Of a stretch of 49,706 nucleotides of DNA, positions 34,030 to 43,346 are shown in pieces. The position numbers were made by a program, and so were the translations under genes. Position 1 is the first letter of the stretch. Every line of letters begins with the position of its first letter. Where the stretch lies: the NCBI RefSeq assembly GCF_002149965.1, contig NZ_MSQB01000033.1, forward strand, positions 516 to 50,221. Reading direction: 5' to 3'. Below the pieces are notes generated by a model. That model had not been told where the DNA came from and ran no database searches. It saw nothing but the letters and a program-made list of their open reading frames with translations. The DNA comes from Novosphingobium panipatense. Lineage in GTDB: Bacteria > Pseudomonadota > Alphaproteobacteria > Sphingomonadales > Sphingomonadaceae.

Positions 34030-36735
34030 TCAGTGCTGCAGATCGGCGGGCACCAGCGCAAGGTTCTGAATGGCGGCCAGACCCCACTGCGCGGCATCGT
34101 TGGTGGAGAGGCCCGGAATTTCCGCGGTGCCTTCGGATGCCGTCACCGTGGAAGGCTCGGAAGTGTGCGCGCCGATGCCGAATTCTTCCCAGGCTCGCCG
34201 GGCCAGGGCACGGTCGCCCAGCGCATGGGCGGCATAGGCGGTCAGGCGCGAGTGGGCCTGCCGCAGGTTGTGCCCGCGCGGCGCTTCGCCGAAGCGCCTT
34301 TGCCACTGCTCGGCAGGGGCATTGTACCAGGCGCAATAGTCGATCCAGGCGGAGCGGTAGCGTGGAGCGTCGATCAGCGGCAGAACTTCGGCCATGATTT
34401 CCACCACCCCGAACACGGCATTGAGATGGCTGACGCTGATCTGGTCGCCGCCGGAAACGAAGCGGCCGCTGGCAAGATCGAAGTTGGCGCCCCCCGCCCA
34501 CCACTGGCGGGGCAGGGCGGCGATGCTGTCCATTCCCGCGGCGATGCGATCGCGCCAGTAGCAGTTGCCGGTGCGTTCCCATTCGGTGAACCAGGCGGCG
34601 ACCAGACTGCCCCAGCTCGTGCCGAACTGAAGCTGTATCACGCCTTCGGGCAGGTCTCTCCCCCCGGCGACGGCCGCGATCCCGCCGGGCGGCAGCGATT
34701 CCGGCGCGCGATCCGCAACCTTGCGGCCGATATCGACAGTCTGGAGCGCGCGGTCGGAATGGACCAGCGCGCGCATCAGGTCTCCCACGCGCTCATCGCC
34801 GGTGAGATAGTAATGGATGCGGCGATAGGCGGCGTTGGAGACCCGAGGCTGCTTCGAACTGTCGCTCCAGTGCTGGACGCCGTGCCGGGTCCCCAGTCCT
34901 GCCCATGGGCCGGCATGGTATACGTCTACTTCGCCGGTGTGCCGCGTCATGGCCTCGGCCATGCGGAACAGGTCGGCGCGGCCGGTACGCAAGTAGCTGT
35001 ACCAGAGCCAGAGGTCGGTCGAGAGTTCGCTGTTGTCCCAGGCATAGCCGCCGATATCGTAGCGCCACTGGTGCCGGTCGGCATCGTAAGTGTGCATGAC
35101 GTCGCCGTGGTTCCAGAAGCCGTACCAGTGGCGGCGCGCGATCTCGCCCTGGTAGTGGTCTAGCAGGATGTCGTTCCGGCGCTCCACCGCCTGCGCCGCG
35201 GCGCCTTGGGCGGCAGGCAGGGCCCAGTCTCCGAAGACCCCCGCCGCCCGGATCCTTGCGGGGCTCGCCTGAAGGCGCGACGGAAGAGCGACATGGGCGG
35301 CATAGCTTTCCAGCGTTGCCGCATCGGGTGTGGCGGGCAGCGCCCAGAGCCATAGCTCGTTGGTGCGTGCGATGCCTCTGGCGGAATCCCAGCCCGGTTC
35401 GTAGTCCTCGTAAGTCACGTCGAGACCCCGGTTCTGGGAGGCATAGTCGGTCATGCCCTGGGGGTCGCGATAGGAGCGCATGTCCATGGCCGGGGCATCG
35501 GGCGCCCAGAGCCATGCGGTAAGTTCCGCCTCGTCACCGGCCGCGCCGGCGATATCGAGTTGGACCGGGTGACGCTTCCAGAAGTCGGCCATGCCGATCG
35601 CCGCGCCGCCCTGCGGGGAGCCGACATAGGCAAGGCCCCGGGCGCGATGGCCTTCGAGCGACTGGATCGGCGCGCGGCCCTTGCGGGTTCGCTTGGTCAC
35701 CACGAAGCCCTCGGACGAGCCCTGGAACAGCCGGAAGTCGCCCCAGGCGGGGATGCTGTCCAGCAGCGGTGCGAACTTTTCAGGCAAGGCTGCGATATCC
35801 GGCGCGGCGCGGCCATCGATCTGCGCGTGGCGGAACGCCTCGCCGGGATCGCGGCGCAGGCCGGTCAGCGGGCGGACGGCTTCGGCGAAGAGACCCTTCT
35901 CGGTGGCGAGGCGGACATGACGATCGTGCAGCGCGCCGCGCATCGGTACGCGTGCGGTTACGCCCAGGCCCGAGAGGAAATCGTGTTCGGCATCGCCGTC
36001 CCAGATGAAGCTGTGTATGATCCGCACCGCGTCGCTACCGCTGGTGAAGTAGAGCCGCAGGCTGAAGGGCAACCATGCGCGGGCTTTTCCGGCATGGACG
36101 CCGTCGATCCTGATGACAGCGCGGACCGGACCGGATTGCTCGACGGTCACGCTGTCGATGCGGCTGGCGAAGTCCTGCCGGGAGACGGTTTCGGCTTCCT
36201 CGCCCGAGGCGGCATCCTGCGCGCGGGCTACCAGCGCAACATCGCGCAGCAGCACGCGGCCGTCGCGCTCGGCGGAAGCGATCACTGCGCGTCCCTGTCG
36301 CGGCACCTGCCAGCGTGTGGGGCCGACCGTGACGATCACTGCTTCCGCGTGCAGATCGACCGTGACCTTTGCGGTCGTTCTCGGGGCGCGTCCCGGGGCG
36401 ATCCGCACGTGTTCCGGTGCATGATGTCCGGCGGGGAGGGCATGGCCGCTCCACTTGATCGAGCCGTCCGGCCAGAACGCCAGCGGCCAGTTCTGTACCG
36501 GCACTGCCGTTCCATCCTCCCTTTGCGCGGCAAGGCCCTCCACGCGGCGCAGAGTGCCCTGCGGCCAGGGAAGGCCGAAGCTCTGTCCTGCGTCCCAGAG
36601 CGGATGCTTTCCGTCCAGCCAGAGCAAATCCGCGCTCGCGGACTGAGCAGGTGCGGCCAGTACGCGGCCCGGAAAGGAGAAGGCCGCGCCTCCGAGAAGA
36701 CCGGCGCGCAGCAGCGCACGACGTGAGCAGGGCAT
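34030..36735 (-). CDS. Exo-rhamnogalacturonan lyase-like protein (PcRGLX/YetA family)
   Basis: 901 residues. A Tat-like signal (CSRRALLRAGLLGGAAFSF, 3-21) precedes an N-terminal RIFT-barrel-like domain (HPLWDAGQSFGLPWPQGTLR, FWPDGSIKWSGHAL), a beta-sandwich with DAVRIIHSFIWDGDAEHDFL and a long alpha/alpha-toroid region rich in Trp and Tyr (HWYGFWNHGDVMHTYDADRH, YAWDNSELSTDLWLWYSYL, HAGPWAGLGTRHGVQHWSDS). This matches the YetA/PcRGLX family (PL26 group), which removes unsaturated disaccharides from rhamnogalacturonan I. AGGAA lies 6 bases before ATG 36735. It is the last gene of a three-gene operon with a DUF6250-like protein and a TonB receptor. The exact substrate is inference. Confidence 0.75.
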   Translation of the reverse strand: MPCSRRALLRAGLLGGAAFSFPGRVLAAPAQSASADLLWLDGKHPLWDAGQSFGLPWPQGTLRRVEGLAAQREDGTAVPVQNWPLAFWPDGSIKWSGHALPAGHHAPEHVRIAPGRAPRTTAKVTVDLHAEAVIVTVGPTRWQVPRQGRAVIASAERDGRVLLRDVALVARAQDAASGEEAETVSRQDFASRIDSVTVEQSGPVRAVIRIDGVHAGKARAWLPFSLRLYFTSGSDAVRIIHSFIWDGDAEHDFLSGLGVTARVPMRGALHDRHVRLATEKGLFAEAVRPLTGLRRDPGEAFRHAQIDGRAAPDIAALPEKFAPLLDSIPAWGDFRLFQGSSEGFVVTKRTRKGRAPIQSLEGHRARGLAYVGSPQGGAAIGMADFWKRHPVQLDIAGAAGDEAELTAWLWAPDAPAMDMRSYRDPQGMTDYASQNRGLDVTYEDYEPGWDSARGIARTNELWLWALPATPDAATLESYAAHVALPSRLQASPARIRAAGVFGDWALPAAQGAAAQAVERRNDILLDHYQGEIARRHWYGFWNHGDVMHTYDADRHQWRYDIGGYAWDNSELSTDLWLWYSYLRTGRADLFRMAEAMTRHTGEVDVYHAGPWAGLGTRHGVQHWSDSSKQPRVSNAAYRRIHYYLTGDERVGDLMRALVHSDRALQTVDIGRKVADRAPESLPPGGIAAVAGGRDLPEGVIQLQFGTSWGSLVAAWFTEWERTGNCYWRDRIAAGMDSIAALPRQWWAGGANFDLASGRFVSGGDQISVSHLNAVFGVVEIMAEVLPLIDAPRYRSAWIDYCAWYNAPAEQWQRRFGEAPRGHNLRQAHSRLTAYAAHALGDRALARRAWEEFGIGAHTSEPSTVTASEGTAEIPGLSTNDAAQWGLAAIQNLALVPADLQH

Positions 36736-36749
36736 AAGCGTTCCTGAAA

Positions 36750-37457
36750 TCAGAGATGCGAGACGGTGAAATGGCGCAGCCGCAAATGGCTGGCCGTCGT
36801 GCGCAAGGCGAAGTGGCCGCTGGTCAGGGGGCGAGGATCATCGAAGGCAAAGAGCTGTCTGCCATCGCGAAAGAACCCGATCTGCCCGCCATCGGCCGTC
36901 AGGCGAATGCGCTGCCAGCGGTTGGCGACGAGCATGTCCTGCGGGTCGCGGCGGTCGTTTTCCGGCAGAAGCGGCCTTACGCCGGGCCTGCCGATATAGC
37001 GCCGAAAGCGCGTGGTGGAATTGCCGTTGCCGCCGAGACCGACGTAGTAGGTTTCGAGGCCGTCATAATCCTCGAACTTGCCCGAACGTGGGCGGGCCAG
37101 CGCATTTCCGTCGGGCGCGGCAGGGTCCTGTGCCATCCAGAAGCAGTTGAGATCGCTCACCCGGTCATGCGTGCCGCCGGCAGACACGGCCTGCGCTTCG
37201 TAGTCGATGGCAATCCGGCCTTCCAGACGCGGCAGGAACCACAGCGTCAGCCCTGCCGGCGCCGTGATGTCGAGCATGCCCCGGGTTGCCGCGACCTGCG
37301 CTCCTGCTTCCGCTTCGATCCGCCATTGCCTCAGGCCATGGCGAAAGTCGTCGGCGTAAAGGCGTCCACCGGCGCGGGGATAGGCCGAGGCCGGCAGGAA
37401 GCATGCGCCTGCCAGCCCCGCGACGATCGCGCGGCGTGAAAGTCCCGCAGCGCTCAC
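36750..37457 (-). CDS. DUF6250-like exported protein
   Basis: 235 residues. The N-terminus has a Tat-like signal (LSRRAIVAGLAGACFLPAS). The mature part reads as a beta-sandwich of the concanavalin/laminin type: YADDFRHGLRQWRIEAEAG, GLTLWFLPRLEGRIAIDYEA, DLNCFWMAQDPAA, RWQRIRLTADGGQIGFFRDG, then a final FALRTTASHLRLRHFTV. This resembles DUF6250 proteins found with pectin-degrading enzymes. It might bind or cleave a pectin side chain, but no catalytic residue is assigned. The start overlaps the receptor stop (ATGA); the lyase begins 14 bp downstream. Confidence 0.7.
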   Translation of the reverse strand: MSAAGLSRRAIVAGLAGACFLPASAYPRAGGRLYADDFRHGLRQWRIEAEAGAQVAATRGMLDITAPAGLTLWFLPRLEGRIAIDYEAQAVSAGGTHDRVSDLNCFWMAQDPAAPDGNALARPRSGKFEDYDGLETYYVGLGGNGNSTTRFRRYIGRPGVRPLLPENDRRDPQDMLVANRWQRIRLTADGGQIGFFRDGRQLFAFDDPRPLTSGHFALRTTASHLRLRHFTVSHL

Positions 37458-40240
37458 AGCTTGGCCCGGACGCCGAAATAGAGGCGGCGGCCGTACGTCT
37501 CGATCACGTTGCGGCGATAGACGCTGTTGGCGTTCTCGATACGGGTGGAATCGGTGAGGTTCACGCCTTCCAGGAACACCGAGACATGCGGATTGATCAC
37601 ATAGCTTGCGGAAGCATCGAACTGGCCGAAGGATTCGCCGAACGAGGGGTTGTTGCCGCGATCTACCGCGTTGATCAGGTAGCGGCTGCGCCAGTTGTAG
37701 GAGCCGCGAATGGCGAAGCGGCCATCGTCATAGAACAGCGAGGCATTGTAGCTGTTGCGCGAGACACCGGGGAAAGGCAGCGAGGCGCCGGTGAAGTAGT
37801 CCTTGCCCTCATAGCCGCTGTCGCTGTTGAAGGTGTAGTTCGCGGTCACGCCCAGGTTGCTCAGCAGTCCGGGCAGGAAATCCAGTCCCAGCTGCACCCC
37901 GGCCTCCACGCCCTGGATAGTGACGTGCTGGGTGCCGTTGACCGGCAATCGGATCGTGTAGACCTGCCCGTCGATTTCCTCTTCCTGGCTCTGGGTATCG
38001 ATGAACGACTTGATATCCTTGCGGAATGCCGTGACCGAGACATAGTTGGTGCGCGACAGGTAGTATTCGAAGCCCAGGTCGTATTGCCAGGCACGATAGG
38101 GCTTGAGGCCCGGATTGCCGCGCGATCCGGTGAGCGCCACGGAATCCAGCCTGACGTTGGGTGCCATCTGCGAAGGTGCCGGGCGCGCCAGCACGTCGGA
38201 AGCGGTCGCGCGGAGCACCAGCTTGCGCGGGATCACTTCGGCACGCAGGTTCAGTGAGGGCAGCAGTACCGTATATTCGCCCGTGTAGCGCGCCGGGGTG
38301 ATTACGCCGTCGGTGCTCTGGCTACCGCTGGAGACGGTGCGCGTATGCACCAGGCGCGCGCCGATCACGCCGGAAAGATCGAAGCCCAGGTCGGCGTTGA
38401 ACGCGCCCTGGAAATAGCCGGCGATGGTCTTTTCGGTGACCTTGTAGGTGTCGAGCGGCGAGATGCTGGTGTAGGGATCGGGCACGCCGATCGCATTGGC
38501 CAGATCGGGGCCGAGGTTCCACCAGCGGTCGATGCCGGAGAAGCCGAGGTCGCCGGTCTTGAAGAAGCTGCCGTCGCCCATGCCGCCATATGTGTTCAAC
38601 AGATCCCGGATCGTGGCGAGCTGCGCGGCCGGGCTGGTCGTGCCGAGCACCTGGGTGCCGGTGACGCCGGAGCGGGTCAGCGTGGTCTGCCCGGTGATGC
38701 CGTTGAGCGTATAGACCGCGTTCTGGAAGCGGCTGCTGGAGACCAGCTGGTTCAGTTCGATGCCGCTCTTCAGCGAGGTCAGGAAGCCGCTTTCGTCGGG
38801 CCGGTACTCGGCATCGAACTTGCCGCCGGTTTCGCGCTGCTTGTTAAGGCGCGGGCGTGCCTCGACCGAAAGGGTGTTGATGCCCTGCGTGGTCGTGGTG
38901 TCGATCGGCAGGATGATGTTCGGCGCGTTCTGCGGGTTGTTGTAGTCGATCGTGATCCACGGCAAGGCGTCCTTGCCGGATACCGATGCGGTCACGTCCA
39001 CTTCGTCGTTCAGCACGCGCGAGGCGGCATAAGTGCCGCGCGCGGAGAACTTGAACTGCCCGGTGGTCCATTCACCGCCGATGATGCCGTTGAAGGTACG
39101 GCGATTGAGGCTGCCGATGACGCTGCGATAGTTGACGCTCGGCCCCGAACCCGCGTTGGAGCCGTTGATGAAGGTTACGGATTGCGCCGTCTCGTCGCGG
39201 ATGACGACGCCGGTGGGGTCGATGCCGCCGTTAGCCACCGACTGGGTGGTGCTGAGCTGGAGGTACTGGTCGTCCGAGATGGTGTCGCTGCGGGTATATG
39301 TGCCTTCGACATAGGCACGGAAGTCGTCGTTGGGGCGCCATTCGAGAATGCCGTTCAGGGCATAGCGCTTGGTCGGCTCGGTGGCGGTGATGTAGCGCGG
39401 AATATCGGGGTAGAAATCGCCGAAGCCGCTGCCGTCGAGATCGACGCAGCGTGCCTGGTTGCGTCCCGACAGGCAGTTCTGCGCGGCAGGCGTTGCCGGT
39501 TGCCGGGTTTCGACCTGGCGCCAGCCGGTGGTGCGGGCCTGATCGTAGCGGATCGTGCGGTTCTCGTAAGTGCCCGAGAGGAGCACGCCGATGGTGTCAT
39601 GGGCGAAGAGCTTCGACCCGATCACGGCGAACTTGGGGTCCACCTTGTCGGCCAGTTCGTTGTAGATGCCCTGTGCGGAGCCTGCCAGATAGCCTTCCCT
39701 GGCATCGAAGGGGCGGCGGGTGATGATGCGTACGGTGCCGCCAAGGCCACCCTCGGTCATGTCCGGGGTGGCGGATTTCAGCACTTCGAGGCGAGAGACG
39801 AATTCGGCCGGAAGATCGCGGAAGTCGACTGCGCGATTGCTGCCGTTGCCCGCTGCCGCCGCGATCGAGGTGGAAAGCGCCGACTGGCCGTTGATTTCCA
39901 CGCGGTTGAGCGAGGCATCGGCACCGCGAATGGTGATCGCCTGCCCCTCGCCGCCGCTGCGGGTGATCTGCACGCCGGTCACGCGCTGGAGCGCTTCGCC
40001 GATGTTCTTGTCGGGGAACTTGCCGACGTCCTCCGCCGAGATCGCATCGACGACTTGCGCGGAATCGCGCTTCGCCGCGAGCGAGTCGGCCAGGCTCCTG
40101 CGGATGCCGGTAACGATGATGTCGGCCCGCTCTGCGTCTGGAGCCGTCGCCTCCGGCGTTTCGTTTCGCTGCTGGGCTTCCTGGGCGAAGGCGGAGGTGC
40201 TGGTAAGGAGAAGCGCCAAGGCGCCGCTGAGACGATACAC
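37454..40240 (-). CDS. TonB-dependent receptor of the Caulobacter/Sphingomonas/Xanthomonas type (TIGR01782-like)
   Basis: 928 residues. Signal peptide (1-19, ending TSAFAQ), TonB box region DIIVTGIRRSLADSLAAKRD, plug with AISAEDVGKFPDKNIGEALQ, VTGVQITRSGGEGQAITIRG and LEVLKSATPDMTEGGLGG, and a long barrel ending GRRLYFGVRAKL. These motifs are hallmarks of the oligosaccharide receptors expanded in these orders. With the DUF6250-like and YetA-like proteins downstream it likely imports pectin fragments. It is first in a three-gene minus-strand operon. The 270-bp gap before it is AT-rich and contains TGCATCGATTGCA (40470-40482), a possible LacI-type half-symmetric operator. Confidence 0.92.
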   Translation of the reverse strand: MYRLSGALALLLTSTSAFAQEAQQRNETPEATAPDAERADIIVTGIRRSLADSLAAKRDSAQVVDAISAEDVGKFPDKNIGEALQRVTGVQITRSGGEGQAITIRGADASLNRVEINGQSALSTSIAAAAGNGSNRAVDFRDLPAEFVSRLEVLKSATPDMTEGGLGGTVRIITRRPFDAREGYLAGSAQGIYNELADKVDPKFAVIGSKLFAHDTIGVLLSGTYENRTIRYDQARTTGWRQVETRQPATPAAQNCLSGRNQARCVDLDGSGFGDFYPDIPRYITATEPTKRYALNGILEWRPNDDFRAYVEGTYTRSDTISDDQYLQLSTTQSVANGGIDPTGVVIRDETAQSVTFINGSNAGSGPSVNYRSVIGSLNRRTFNGIIGGEWTTGQFKFSARGTYAASRVLNDEVDVTASVSGKDALPWITIDYNNPQNAPNIILPIDTTTTQGINTLSVEARPRLNKQRETGGKFDAEYRPDESGFLTSLKSGIELNQLVSSSRFQNAVYTLNGITGQTTLTRSGVTGTQVLGTTSPAAQLATIRDLLNTYGGMGDGSFFKTGDLGFSGIDRWWNLGPDLANAIGVPDPYTSISPLDTYKVTEKTIAGYFQGAFNADLGFDLSGVIGARLVHTRTVSSGSQSTDGVITPARYTGEYTVLLPSLNLRAEVIPRKLVLRATASDVLARPAPSQMAPNVRLDSVALTGSRGNPGLKPYRAWQYDLGFEYYLSRTNYVSVTAFRKDIKSFIDTQSQEEEIDGQVYTIRLPVNGTQHVTIQGVEAGVQLGLDFLPGLLSNLGVTANYTFNSDSGYEGKDYFTGASLPFPGVSRNSYNASLFYDDGRFAIRGSYNWRSRYLINAVDRGNNPSFGESFGQFDASASYVINPHVSVFLEGVNLTDSTRIENANSVYRRNVIETYGRRLYFGVRAKL

Positions 40241-40513
40241 GACAATATGCCCCTTTTTGTCGGACTAAAAACGAAGCCGAGGGGCTAATGTCTATCGAAT
40301 TGGTTGACAAAAAAGATTTTCTAACGGCTCAGGTAGGATCCGCGCGGCGTCGATGACCGTTGAGTGCTGAAAATATGAAAGTTTTCACGCCGATCACCTT
40401 CGCGGCGGTGAGTGGGACTAGCGCTCATGCAAAGGCGCAAGGTCGCTTTGACAAACCTCATAAGAAAATGCATCGATTGCAATTACACTGAGTAATAACG
40501 CAACCCGGTTATA

Positions 40514-42238
40514 TCAGTGATCGCTCGCGGCAAAGGCGCCGATGCCGGTTTCCGCCCTGACGCGCTGGGCGGGATAGCCGGCCTTGTCGATCGCGGCGCG
40601 GGGGGAGCGGTCGAACCGGGAAATCAGCCAGATCGCCAGGAACCCGGCCGGAACCGAAAAGATCGCGGCCGAACTGTAGGCGAAGGGCGCCGGGCCGAGG
40701 CCGAAGGTGGTGGTCCAGACTGCCGGTGACAGCAGTGTCAGGACGAAGGCCGTGAGCAGGCCGATCGTCCCGCCCCAGGCTGCGCCGCGCGTGGTGCAGC
40801 CGCTCCACAGCAGCGACAGGATCAGCACCGGGAAATTGCCGGAGGCCGCCAGCGCGAAAGCCAGGCTGACCATGAAGGCGACGTTCTGTTTCTCGAACAC
40901 CAGTCCCAGCAGCACGGCCAAGGCGCCCAGCGCCAGCGTGGTGAGACGCGACACGCGCAGTTCGTCCGCCGAACTGGCCGCGCCCTGTTTGAACACGGTG
41001 GCGTAGAGATCGTGGCTGACCGCGGAGGCGGCCGACAGCGTCAGGCCCGCCACGACCGCCAGGATCGTCGCGAAGGCCACGGCGGAAATGAAGCCCAGGA
41101 AGGCATTGCCGCCGATCGCGTGGGCCAGGTGGATGGCCGCCATGTTGCCACCGCCGCGCAGCGTACCCGCCGCGTCCATGTATCCGCCCTCGGTGCCCAC
41201 CAGCACGATGGCGCCGAAGCCGATGATGAAGGTCAATATGTAGAAGTAGCCGATCCAGCCGGTCGCCCAGAGCACGGACTTGCGGGCTTCCTTCGCGTCC
41301 GGCACGGTGAAGAAGCGCATCAGGATATGCGGCAGGCCCGCCGTGCCCAGCATCAGCGCAAGGCCGAAGGAGATGGCCGAAACCGGGTCCTTGATGAAGC
41401 CGCCCGGCGCCATGATCGAACGGCCCCGCTCGGCCGCTTCCGCCGTGCCTGCACCATCGGCAAGCGCCATCCGGGTCTTCACTTCGACCGCGCGGGCGAA
41501 GAGGGTCTCCAGCGAGAAACCCATCTGCGCCAGTACCATCAGGGCCATGAAACTGGCGCCGCCCAGCAGCAGCACGGCCTTGATGATCTGCACCCAGGTG
41601 GTGGCGCGCATGCCGCCGAACAGCACGTAGAGCATCATCAGCGCGCCCACGATCACCACCGCCACGGCATAAGGCAGGCCGAACAGCAGCTTGATGAGCT
41701 GCCCCGCGCCCACCATCTGCGCGATCAGGTAGAAGCTCACCACCAGCAGGGTGCTCACTGCCGCAAAGCTGCGCACCGGGGGCTGGGCGAAGCGATAGGA
41801 GGCGACGTCGGCAAAGGTGAAGCGCCCCAGGTTGCGCAGCCGTTCTGCCATCAGGAACAGCAGGATCGGCCAGCCGACCAGAAAGCCGGTGGAATAGATC
41901 AGGCCGTCGTAGCCGTCGTTGAAGATCTGCGCCGAAATGCCGAGGAAGGAGGCGGCCGACATATAGTCGCCTGCCATCGCCAGCCCGTTCTGGAAGCCGG
42001 TGATGCCGCCCCCTGCCGTGTAGAAGTCGGCGGCGCTGCGGGTGCGCGCGGCGGCGGCCTTGGTGATCCAGAGCGTCAGGCCGACGAAGGCGACGAACAT
42101 GGCGATCGCGACCCAGTTCACGGGCTGGCGCTGGGCTTCGCCCTCCAGCGCGGCCGCCATCGCGGGCAAGGGCAGCGCGGCAAGGACGTTCGCAGCAAGG
42201 ATGGCGGCGGCACAGGTCAGGCGGCGGCGCGGGGTCAT
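40514..42238 (-). CDS. actP: Cation/acetate symporter ActP
   Basis: 574 residues with about 13-14 membrane helices. It carries the sodium:solute symporter signatures FYTAGGGITGFQNGLAMAGD, SAASFLGISAQIFNDGYDGL, VGAGQLIKLLFGLPYAVAVV, FGGMRATTWVQIIKAVLLL, and GTAGLPHILMRFFTVPDAKE. This is the VC_2705/ActP group that takes up acetate and other short carboxylates with Na+ or H+. An N-terminal hydrophobic segment (TCAAAILAANVLAALPLPAM) looks like a signal sequence, as in E. coli ActP. ATG 42238 overlaps the DUF485 stop (ATGA). No acetyl-CoA synthetase gene is nearby. Confidence 0.93.
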   Translation of the reverse strand: MTPRRRLTCAAAILAANVLAALPLPAMAAALEGEAQRQPVNWVAIAMFVAFVGLTLWITKAAAARTRSAADFYTAGGGITGFQNGLAMAGDYMSAASFLGISAQIFNDGYDGLIYSTGFLVGWPILLFLMAERLRNLGRFTFADVASYRFAQPPVRSFAAVSTLLVVSFYLIAQMVGAGQLIKLLFGLPYAVAVVIVGALMMLYVLFGGMRATTWVQIIKAVLLLGGASFMALMVLAQMGFSLETLFARAVEVKTRMALADGAGTAEAAERGRSIMAPGGFIKDPVSAISFGLALMLGTAGLPHILMRFFTVPDAKEARKSVLWATGWIGYFYILTFIIGFGAIVLVGTEGGYMDAAGTLRGGGNMAAIHLAHAIGGNAFLGFISAVAFATILAVVAGLTLSAASAVSHDLYATVFKQGAASSADELRVSRLTTLALGALAVLLGLVFEKQNVAFMVSLAFALAASGNFPVLILSLLWSGCTTRGAAWGGTIGLLTAFVLTLLSPAVWTTTFGLGPAPFAYSSAAIFSVPAGFLAIWLISRFDRSPRAAIDKAGYPAQRVRAETGIGAFAASDH

Positions 42239-42555
42239 GCGCCGTGATCCTTCAGGATGGCCGCCATGCGCGCATCGTAGTGCCGGTTGGCCTGTGCGAC
42301 GTAGATGCCGGTCAGCGCGATCGCCAGCAGGATCAGGCCGAGGCCAATGGGAATGCCGATCGAGGTCACGCCGGTTCCGATCGGCGTGCCCAGCAGCGCC
42401 TTGTCGAAGGCTATCAGCAGCAGGTAGCCGACGAAGGCGCAGAACACCAAGACAGTGAGCCACCAGCCAAGCCGCGCTCGCCGCCGTACCAGGGCCTGAT
42501 ATTCAGGGTCTGCCGCAATGGCCGCAATCAGCGCCTCTTCCCGCACGCCCGGCAT
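42235..42555 (-). CDS. DUF485 membrane protein (YjcH-like ActP partner)
   Basis: 106 residues. Two membrane helices (LGWWLTVLVFCAFVGYLLLI and IGLGLILLAIALTGIYVAQA) and the family motif near the N-terminus (DPEYQALVRRRARLGWWLTV) plus YVAQANRHYDARMAAI at the end. DUF485 proteins almost always precede actP and probably assist the symporter. Start ATG 42555 has GAGGAC a few bases upstream; the frame extends to ATG 42588 without such a site. The stop overlaps actP by ATGA. Confidence 0.92.
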   Translation of the reverse strand: MPGVREEALIAAIAADPEYQALVRRRARLGWWLTVLVFCAFVGYLLLIAFDKALLGTPIGTGVTSIGIPIGLGLILLAIALTGIYVAQANRHYDARMAAILKDHGA

Positions 42556-42650
42556 AGTCCTCACCCTTATGTCTTCTTGCGAAGGCATAGTAAGTTGGGA
42601 AAATGCTTTTGCAACAGCGCCTCGCCTTCGTGGTTAGGCGAGAACGGCGA

Positions 42651-43298
42651 TCAGGACAGCACGCGCTTGGTGAAAGCAGCGGCCGCGGCGAGACCGTCCG
42701 GGGCTACGCCATGACCGGTGCCGGGCGAGACATGAGTCTCTACGGGAACGCCGGCGGCGGCAAGGGCGGCTTCGGCAAGCTCCATCGAGCGGAACGGCAC
42801 GACTTCGTCCTCGGTGCCGTGGATCAGCAGGACCGGGGGGCGGCTGCGGATGTCCGTGGCCAGGCGCTCGGGCGCTACGAGCATGCCGGAAATGCCGACA
42901 ATGCCCGCTGCCGGTTGTGGCCGGCGAAGGCCCGCGTGAAGGGCCATCATCGTGCCCTGGCTGAAACCGATCAGGACCAAGCGGTCATCGCCCAGCCCGG
43001 CCTGTTCCAGTTCGTGGGTGATGAAGGCATCGAGGACCGGCGTGGCGGCGTCCGCTCCGGCGGCGCGTTCGGCCATGGAGAAAGTCTCGATGGGCCACCA
43101 CTGGTGCGCTGCGGCCATCTGCGGGATCTGCGACGGAGCATCGGGCGCGACGAAGGCAGCCCCGGGCAGGGCGGGCTGCATCATCGCCGCCAGCGAGATG
43201 AGATCCTCGCCGTTGGAGCCGTAGCCGTGGACCAGGATGACGAGGGCATCGGGTGCGGCGCCGGACAGCGGGGCAAGGCGGGGACCGTCGAGCAACAT
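42651..43298 (-). CDS. Alpha/beta hydrolase, phospholipase/carboxylesterase family
   Basis: 215 residues, the compact size of the Abhydrolase_2 esterase group. Nucleophile S113 in LIGFSQGTMMAL, acid D164 in HGTEDEVVPF and H196 in PGTGHGVAPDG make a complete triad; VILVHGYGSNGEDLI (20-34) is the oxyanion loop region. No signal peptide, so cytosolic. Members cleave short-chain esters or lysophospholipids. The gene is on the minus strand, between DUF485 upstream region and a second hydrolase 48 bp upstream; the two hydrolases may be cotranscribed. Confidence 0.9.
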   Translation of the reverse strand: MLLDGPRLAPLSGAAPDALVILVHGYGSNGEDLISLAAMMQPALPGAAFVAPDAPSQIPQMAAAHQWWPIETFSMAERAAGADAATPVLDAFITHELEQAGLGDDRLVLIGFSQGTMMALHAGLRRPQPAAGIVGISGMLVAPERLATDIRSRPPVLLIHGTEDEVVPFRSMELAEAALAAAGVPVETHVSPGTGHGVAPDGLAAAAAFTKRVLS

Positions 43299-43346
43299 GG
43301 GTATCCTTTCAATTGGCGCCCGCCGCCGGATCGATCACCGGCCGCG

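Noticed and set aside
38345..40288. 647-codon plus-strand frame
   Set aside because: Antisense shadow of the TonB receptor, with no domain or ribosome site.
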